Source: Sulfurimonas sp. (GTDB lineage Bacteria > Campylobacterota > Campylobacteria > Campylobacterales > Sulfurimonadaceae). Taken from it: a stretch of 10,491 nucleotides of DNA. The stretch lies in the NCBI GenBank assembly GCA_030673275.1, contig DAOVJL010000018.1, forward strand, positions 1-10,491, in the 5' to 3' direction. The notes beneath the pieces are model-generated. The model searched no databases. It saw only the letters and a program-made list of their open reading frames with translations, and was not told the DNA's origin. Within the stretch, counting starts at the first letter, position 1, and each line of letters begins with the position of its first letter. Both the position numbers and the translations under genes were made by a program. Below are positions 6,524 through 10,491 of the stretch, in pieces.

Positions 6524-6529
6524 ATTTTA
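6524..6529 (-). promoter_or_regulatory. Candidate -10 box of the small peptide gene
   Basis: The minus strand reads GGATAAAATTTG, with TAAAAT as a possible -10 element. It would start a transcript near 6517, giving a leader of about 47 bases that includes the alternative hairpins. A TATAAA further upstream, near 6560, is a second option. The rest of the gap up to the pflA stop is AT-rich with no strong terminator. Confidence 0.3.
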
Positions 6530-6599
6530 TCCGATTTAGCTTTTAACCCTCTTATTCTTTATAAATTAGTTATTTATTTTAAGTTTTATTTAATTTTAA

Positions 6600-8972
6600 C
6601 TAGATTTTTTTTGCACCTCGTGCCAGTTCTGCCCATGCAGAATCTTTATCAGCATCAATAGCTTGATTGTAAGCCTCTTGTGCTTCATCATCTCTCCATA
6701 ACTTCTCAAGTATGCTGCCTAAGAGATATTTTTGTCTTGCTCTATCTTTATTACTAAGTTCTACACTGTCCAATGATTTTATAACATCCATTGCGTCATT
6801 ATTATCATCTTTATCTAAATAAGCTTGATAGAGTGTAAACTCTATAAAAGGGCTCTGAGGATATGAATCAGATAAATTCTGTATCTTTAAAACTTTTTCA
6901 CCATAATTTATAACTAAATTGCTGTCTTTTTTTTCACTTCCAACAGTCATTACAGCTACATATCTATCAATGTCTACATAATCTTGTTTGTATTCATTTT
7001 CAATATCAATAATAGCTTCTACCATCTTATTACTATTTTCCAATCTCTGATAAGTGTCAAAGCGATATCTAAAAATATCTCTATATGGTGAATTATCATC
7101 CTTCTCTATTAAAGTTATCAACTCTTTTGAAGCTTCAATAACATCACTATAGTTTCCAGTAGCAAAGTCAACTTTTATATATCTATAGAGCCACTTCTTT
7201 CTCTGGTCTAAATCTTTAGATTTAAAGTTTCTTTCCGCCATTTTTTTAGCAAGTGCAAAATCGGCACCCTTCATAGCACACTCATAAACTCCATCATCCC
7301 ACTCACTTGAAAGATCTATTTTATATTTAGATGAGATAACTAATACACTGCTGCACTCTTTCTCGCCTAATGCTTGTTGCATTGTTCCTATAGCAGCATC
7401 ATTTATCAACAGAGGTATATCTTTGTATTCTTCTGGATCTAAGTTAAGAAGTTGATCTTCCATATCAATAGCATCTCTGAAATTTCTATTTCCGACTAAT
7501 AGTTTTGCTTTTTCGTATATAGCCTTATCCCCTATACTGTCTCCGCTATACTCTTTCATTAAAGCATTAAAGTTACTAAGTTTTGTTGTAAAGTTTGCAT
7601 CACTAACATCAAAAAATAGAGAATCTTTTGCAACCTGAACCTCTTCTGCAAATCTACCATCTTCAAACTTTTGTAAATAGATATTAAGAGCTACCAGAGC
7701 TTCTTTTTTATTTTTAGATTTACTTAACCATATACCTATATCTCTTGAGAGCTCTTCATATTCATCGTAGTTTGAATTTATATTGTCAAATATAGCTTTT
7801 GCTATAGAGGCTCCTGATATATAATCTTCATTATCTACAAAACCATACATCAAGTCCATTGATTTATACATCTTTTCTAAAAAATATTGGGGCTTTGCAT
7901 TTACTATCTTTTTCGTATATTTAGCTGCTTCTTTAATATTTGAATTTAACATATGATTTTTTGCTAACCTGTATGCGGCCTCTATTGCTATATCTATATC
8001 CTTGGTTGTATTAACTACTTTTTGATATATTGCTCTAGCCTTGGATGAACTACCATCTGATTCTAACATCTCACCCTTGTAAATATACCCCCAGTAGGCA
8101 TAAAGAGAATCGGCATGTTCACTAAATAGGCGATCAAAAAAGTAATCAGCATCTGTATTAAGTCCGGTTTTATAGTATGCCTTAGCAATCAATGATAACA
8201 CTTCTGCTACATTCTCATCAGAGGAGTAATCTCTTAAGTAAGCATTTGCTACTTCTACAACCTTTTCACTTTCCTTTAATTTTGAATGGACTCTAATTTT
8301 ATAAAACAGTAATTCTGCTTTAAAGAGTGAATTTGGATATGCTCGTATTACCTCATTAATTAATTCTAAACAAAAATCATACTTTTTATCTTCATAAAGT
8401 TTTTTGATTTTTATATACTCTGTTACATCCCCTACTCTTTTCACATGTACTGGATTTCCTTTAATATCTAGACTGCCGACATATGGGAATTTATCTTGAC
8501 TTAATGTGAAGGGAAAATTTATAGATACATCTGAGTTAGGATGAGATTTAATATATGGTATTTCATCTTTATAACCAATAATCATCCATCGACTGGAGAG
8601 TTCAACATTTGGAGTAAAAACCGTCTCCTCTTTTGTCAAATCAAATATCATTGGATATAGTTTCATTTTTTCAAATGGCTTTATAATAAGGAAAAAGGTT
8701 TTTTTCTTTATCTCTGTATTTATCTCAAAAAAACTATTTTGTGTGTTTTTAAACTCTTTGGATGGAGACTTTGAAAAAGCACAAACTATTTCAACTGTTA
8801 CATCATAATCATTTTTTATCTCTTGACATAAAAATTTATCTTTTGCTTTTAAATGAAGTATTGAATAAGGTTGATGTTTTTCTTTTGCACCTTGGAGTGA
8901 TATCTCAAGGGCAAACAGAAGTGAAGTAGATAAATTAATTAAAATAAAAGTTAAGAATATCGTCTTTAACAA
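6600..8972 (-). CDS. pflA: PflA, periplasmic TPR-repeat flagellar motor (disk) protein
   Basis: PflA builds part of the periplasmic medial-disk scaffold of Campylobacterota flagellar motors and, with PflB, helps place stator units; loss gives paralysed flagella in C. jejuni. The 790-residue protein has a Sec signal peptide (residues 1-21, ending SLLFA), a beta-rich domain at about 22-175, a short linker and then degenerate TPR-like helical repeats from about 186 to the end, such as KLYEDKKYDFCLELINEV and the C-terminal DEAQEAYNQAIDAD. This layout and length match C. jejuni PflA (about 788 residues). As I recall, nuoN and pflA are also adjacent in C. jejuni and H. pylori, which strongly supports the call. 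The start is TTG at 8970-8972, with GGGAGAG a few bases upstream; a nearby ATG is followed by a stop after one codon. Without the synteny this would be only a TPR protein. Confidence 0.87.
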   Translation of the reverse strand: MLKTIFLTFILINLSTSLLFALEISLQGAKEKHQPYSILHLKAKDKFLCQEIKNDYDVTVEIVCAFSKSPSKEFKNTQNSFFEINTEIKKKTFFLIIKPFEKMKLYPMIFDLTKEETVFTPNVELSSRWMIIGYKDEIPYIKSHPNSDVSINFPFTLSQDKFPYVGSLDIKGNPVHVKRVGDVTEYIKIKKLYEDKKYDFCLELINEVIRAYPNSLFKAELLFYKIRVHSKLKESEKVVEVANAYLRDYSSDENVAEVLSLIAKAYYKTGLNTDADYFFDRLFSEHADSLYAYWGYIYKGEMLESDGSSSKARAIYQKVVNTTKDIDIAIEAAYRLAKNHMLNSNIKEAAKYTKKIVNAKPQYFLEKMYKSMDLMYGFVDNEDYISGASIAKAIFDNINSNYDEYEELSRDIGIWLSKSKNKKEALVALNIYLQKFEDGRFAEEVQVAKDSLFFDVSDANFTTKLSNFNALMKEYSGDSIGDKAIYEKAKLLVGNRNFRDAIDMEDQLLNLDPEEYKDIPLLINDAAIGTMQQALGEKECSSVLVISSKYKIDLSSEWDDGVYECAMKGADFALAKKMAERNFKSKDLDQRKKWLYRYIKVDFATGNYSDVIEASKELITLIEKDDNSPYRDIFRYRFDTYQRLENSNKMVEAIIDIENEYKQDYVDIDRYVAVMTVGSEKKDSNLVINYGEKVLKIQNLSDSYPQSPFIEFTLYQAYLDKDDNNDAMDVIKSLDSVELSNKDRARQKYLLGSILEKLWRDDEAQEAYNQAIDADKDSAWAELARGAKKI

Positions 8973-9008
8973 ATTCTCTCCCTTTTCTATTTCATTTCAT
9001 TTACCAAG

Positions 9009-9014
9009 ATTATA
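9009..9014 (-). promoter_or_regulatory. Candidate -10 box of pflA
   Basis: The minus strand reads CTTTATAATCTTGG, containing a perfect TATAAT just after the inverted repeat that follows nuoN. A start near 9002 would leave a leader of about 30 bases carrying the GGGAGAG ribosome site. This suggests that pflA can be transcribed independently of the complex I operon. No sigma-54 (GG-N10-GC) or sigma-28 pattern was recognised here. Confidence 0.45.
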
Positions 9015-9020
9015 AAGCTA

Positions 9021-9045
9021 AGATAAGGGACTTAGTTCCTTATCT
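9021..9045 (-). terminator. Inverted repeat after nuoN, probable terminator or attenuator of the nuo operon
   Basis: Eleven-base arms (9021-9031 and 9035-9045) flank a 3-base loop. On the minus strand the outer 8 bp (AGATAAGG with CCTTATCT) pair perfectly, with one A-C mismatch inside. It starts 11 bases after the nuoN stop. The bases after it (TAGCTTTATAATC) are only moderately T-rich, so termination may be partial. Confidence 0.5.
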
Positions 9046-9056
9046 GTGCTTAATAA

Positions 9057-10491
9057 TCAATACCCGCTGTTATATACGAATGTTGTAACAAACTCTAAAA
9101 GTGGATTTAATGCTAAAAAAGCAAATATAGTTCCTACTGCTGCAACACCAATAATTGTTTTTAAAGAAAGTGTCGCATTAATAATACTAACGTTTTCTCC
9201 ATGAGCAATAGTTGGATCTTTCATAAACATATATACTATCAGTTTTAAATAGTAGTATCCTGCTATCGCAGAGTTTAGAGCCATTATAAGAGCTAAAACA
9301 GTGTATCCGCCTGTTATAGCTGAACTAATCATATACATTTTACCCCAAAATAGAGCAAAAGGAGGAAGACCGGCTAAACTTAACATAAACAGAGCCATGA
9401 TAGTTGCAGCAACCGGTGATGTTTTTACAAGTCCTGCAAATTTATCATAACTATGGTCTGAACTCTGTCCTACAGGAAGATTTTTCTGGCGACTTATCCA
9501 AAGCATAGAGAATGAACCTAAGTTAGTAAAACTAAATAGAATCCAATATAAAAACAGAGCACTGTTTGATTGTGTAGTACCTATTAGTATTGCTGCCATA
9601 ACAAAGCCGGCATGTGAAATAGAACTGTATGCAAGCATTCTCTTAACATCTGTTTGAACTAATGCCCAGATATTTGCCATAGTCATGGTGACAACTACAA
9701 TTATGTATAAAACTACCTCTAACCAAACTATATCACTATGGATTAGGAACTCAAATAGTCTCATAGCAACAACAAATGCAGCTATTTTAGGAACAATTGA
9801 CATGTAACCGGCAAGTGCTGCTGAAGAGCCCTCATAAACATCCGGTGTCCATGTATGAAACGGAACCATAGATAGTTTAAATCCAAATGAAGCTAACATA
9901 AACACAACACCAACAAGAACAAAACCTATATCAGCATAACCGTTTGCAGTAAGTACAGCAGCTATTTGATTAATCTCAATAGAGCCGGTAAGTGCATAAA
10001 ATACCATCGCACCAAAACTGTAAAAACCGGCAGCTAAAGCACCCATTGTAAAATATTTAACCGCAGCCTCAAATGATTTGTCACGGTTATGCATTGCAAT
10101 AAGTGTGTATAGTGCAAGAGATGCAGTTTCAAGTCCTACAAAAATAAGAATTAGATTATCTGTTGCAACCATAAATTGGAAGCCTGCAATCATAAACAAG
10201 AACAGTGCAAAAAACTCAGGATAAGAGAATTCGTGGAATTTCTTTTGAGAGAGTGCTAATGGAATAAACAGCATAGAAGCAGCAACAATAATAAACTGAG
10301 ACAAAATAGCCAAACCATCAATGAGCATTACATCAAAAACACCCATGATAGTGCCATTTTTCTCAAATATACCTGCTGATTCTACTAAAAAGATGAAATC
10401 AATTCCTAGTATAAGAAGACTTAGCATTACATATAGGGATTTATCTTGTCCGCTTTTAAACATGTCAATAACTAAGATTAATAGCGCACCA
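9057..10491 (-). CDS. nuoN: NuoN, NADH-quinone oxidoreductase (complex I) subunit N, 5' end beyond window
   Basis: NuoN is one of the three antiporter-like membrane subunits of respiratory complex I that pump protons during quinone reduction. The translation shows about 13 or more membrane helices and the Proton_antipo_M core. Numbered from the ATG at 10461-10463, it has VGLETASL with Glu112, FGFKLSMVPFHTWTPDVYEG with Lys196, SIVPKIAAF with Lys226 and LFWGKMY with Lys375, corresponding to the conserved proton-channel charges. That ATG is probably not the real start: the frame stays open to the right edge and reads GALLILVID just before it, matching the first membrane helix normally present in NuoN. 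About 20-30 more residues are expected outside. NuoN is normally the last gene of the nuo operon, so nuoM probably lies just beyond the edge. Confidence 0.95.
   Translation of the reverse strand, partial: GALLILVIDMFKSGQDKSLYVMLSLLILGIDFIFLVESAGIFEKNGTIMGVFDVMLIDGLAILSQFIIVAASMLFIPLALSQKKFHEFSYPEFFALFLFMIAGFQFMVATDNLILIFVGLETASLALYTLIAMHNRDKSFEAAVKYFTMGALAAGFYSFGAMVFYALTGSIEINQIAAVLTANGYADIGFVLVGVVFMLASFGFKLSMVPFHTWTPDVYEGSSAALAGYMSIVPKIAAFVVAMRLFEFLIHSDIVWLEVVLYIIVVVTMTMANIWALVQTDVKRMLAYSSISHAGFVMAAILIGTTQSNSALFLYWILFSFTNLGSFSMLWISRQKNLPVGQSSDHSYDKFAGLVKTSPVAATIMALFMLSLAGLPPFALFWGKMYMISSAITGGYTVLALIMALNSAIAGYYYLKLIVYMFMKDPTIAHGENVSIINATLSLKTIIGVAAVGTIFAFLALNPLLEFVTTFVYNSGY

Noticed and set aside
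6142..6599. Possible tRNA, riboswitch or mobile-element remnant in the long gap
   Set aside because: No cloverleaf, no CCA end, no terminal repeats and no transposase fragment seen; the small peptide gene and its hairpins explain the structured parts.

Overview
The window looks like a chromosomal stretch from a Campylobacterota (Epsilonproteobacteria) member, most likely Sulfurimonas or a close relative. The evidence is the AT-rich composition, epsilon-type MurG and MiaA motifs, a UbiA-type prenyltransferase of the kind used in futalosine-route menaquinone synthesis, extended -10 promoters without clear -35 boxes, and a nuoN-pflA gene pair that is also found in Campylobacter jejuni and Helicobacter pylori. 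The organism call is inference; no sequence search was possible.

Positions 1-3575 (minus strand) form a tightly packed cluster. Read in the direction of transcription it runs: UbiA/MqnP prenyltransferase, a PilZ-like protein, a membrane-anchored coiled-coil protein with a DUF2802-like tail, FtsW, and MurG (cut by the window edge). The first three genes are joined by ATGA stop/start overlaps, and FtsW begins 4 bases after the preceding stop. It combines quinone prenylation, a possible c-di-GMP-type regulatory protein and the last steps of septal peptidoglycan synthesis (lipid II formation by MurG, glycan polymerisation by FtsW).

Positions 3576-5417 (plus strand) diverge from this cluster. miaA (tRNA A37 dimethylallyltransferase) has a near-perfect extended -10 box placed so that transcription should begin at its ATG, predicting a leaderless mRNA. 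A ZupT-like ZIP metal transporter follows 12 bases later. A Sir2 deacylase (5431-6141, minus) converges on it.

Positions 6142-6599 are mostly non-coding but contain a 46-codon gene for a small exported peptide (6330-6470, minus), preceded by a Shine-Dalgarno sequence and two mutually exclusive hairpins and followed by a perfect 9-bp hairpin. Positions 6600-8972 (minus) encode a 790-residue periplasmic TPR protein recognised as flagellar motor protein PflA. Upstream of it, after an inverted repeat and a promoter candidate, lies NuoN, the last gene of a complex I operon; its start lies beyond the right edge.

Most of the window is housekeeping DNA. The items most worth a second look are the unrecognised secreted peptide, the leaderless miaA arrangement, the PilZ-like plus DUF2802-like pair inside the prenyltransferase-ftsW-murG cluster, and the TTG starts of three genes. 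No mobile element, CRISPR array, tRNA or rRNA was seen.
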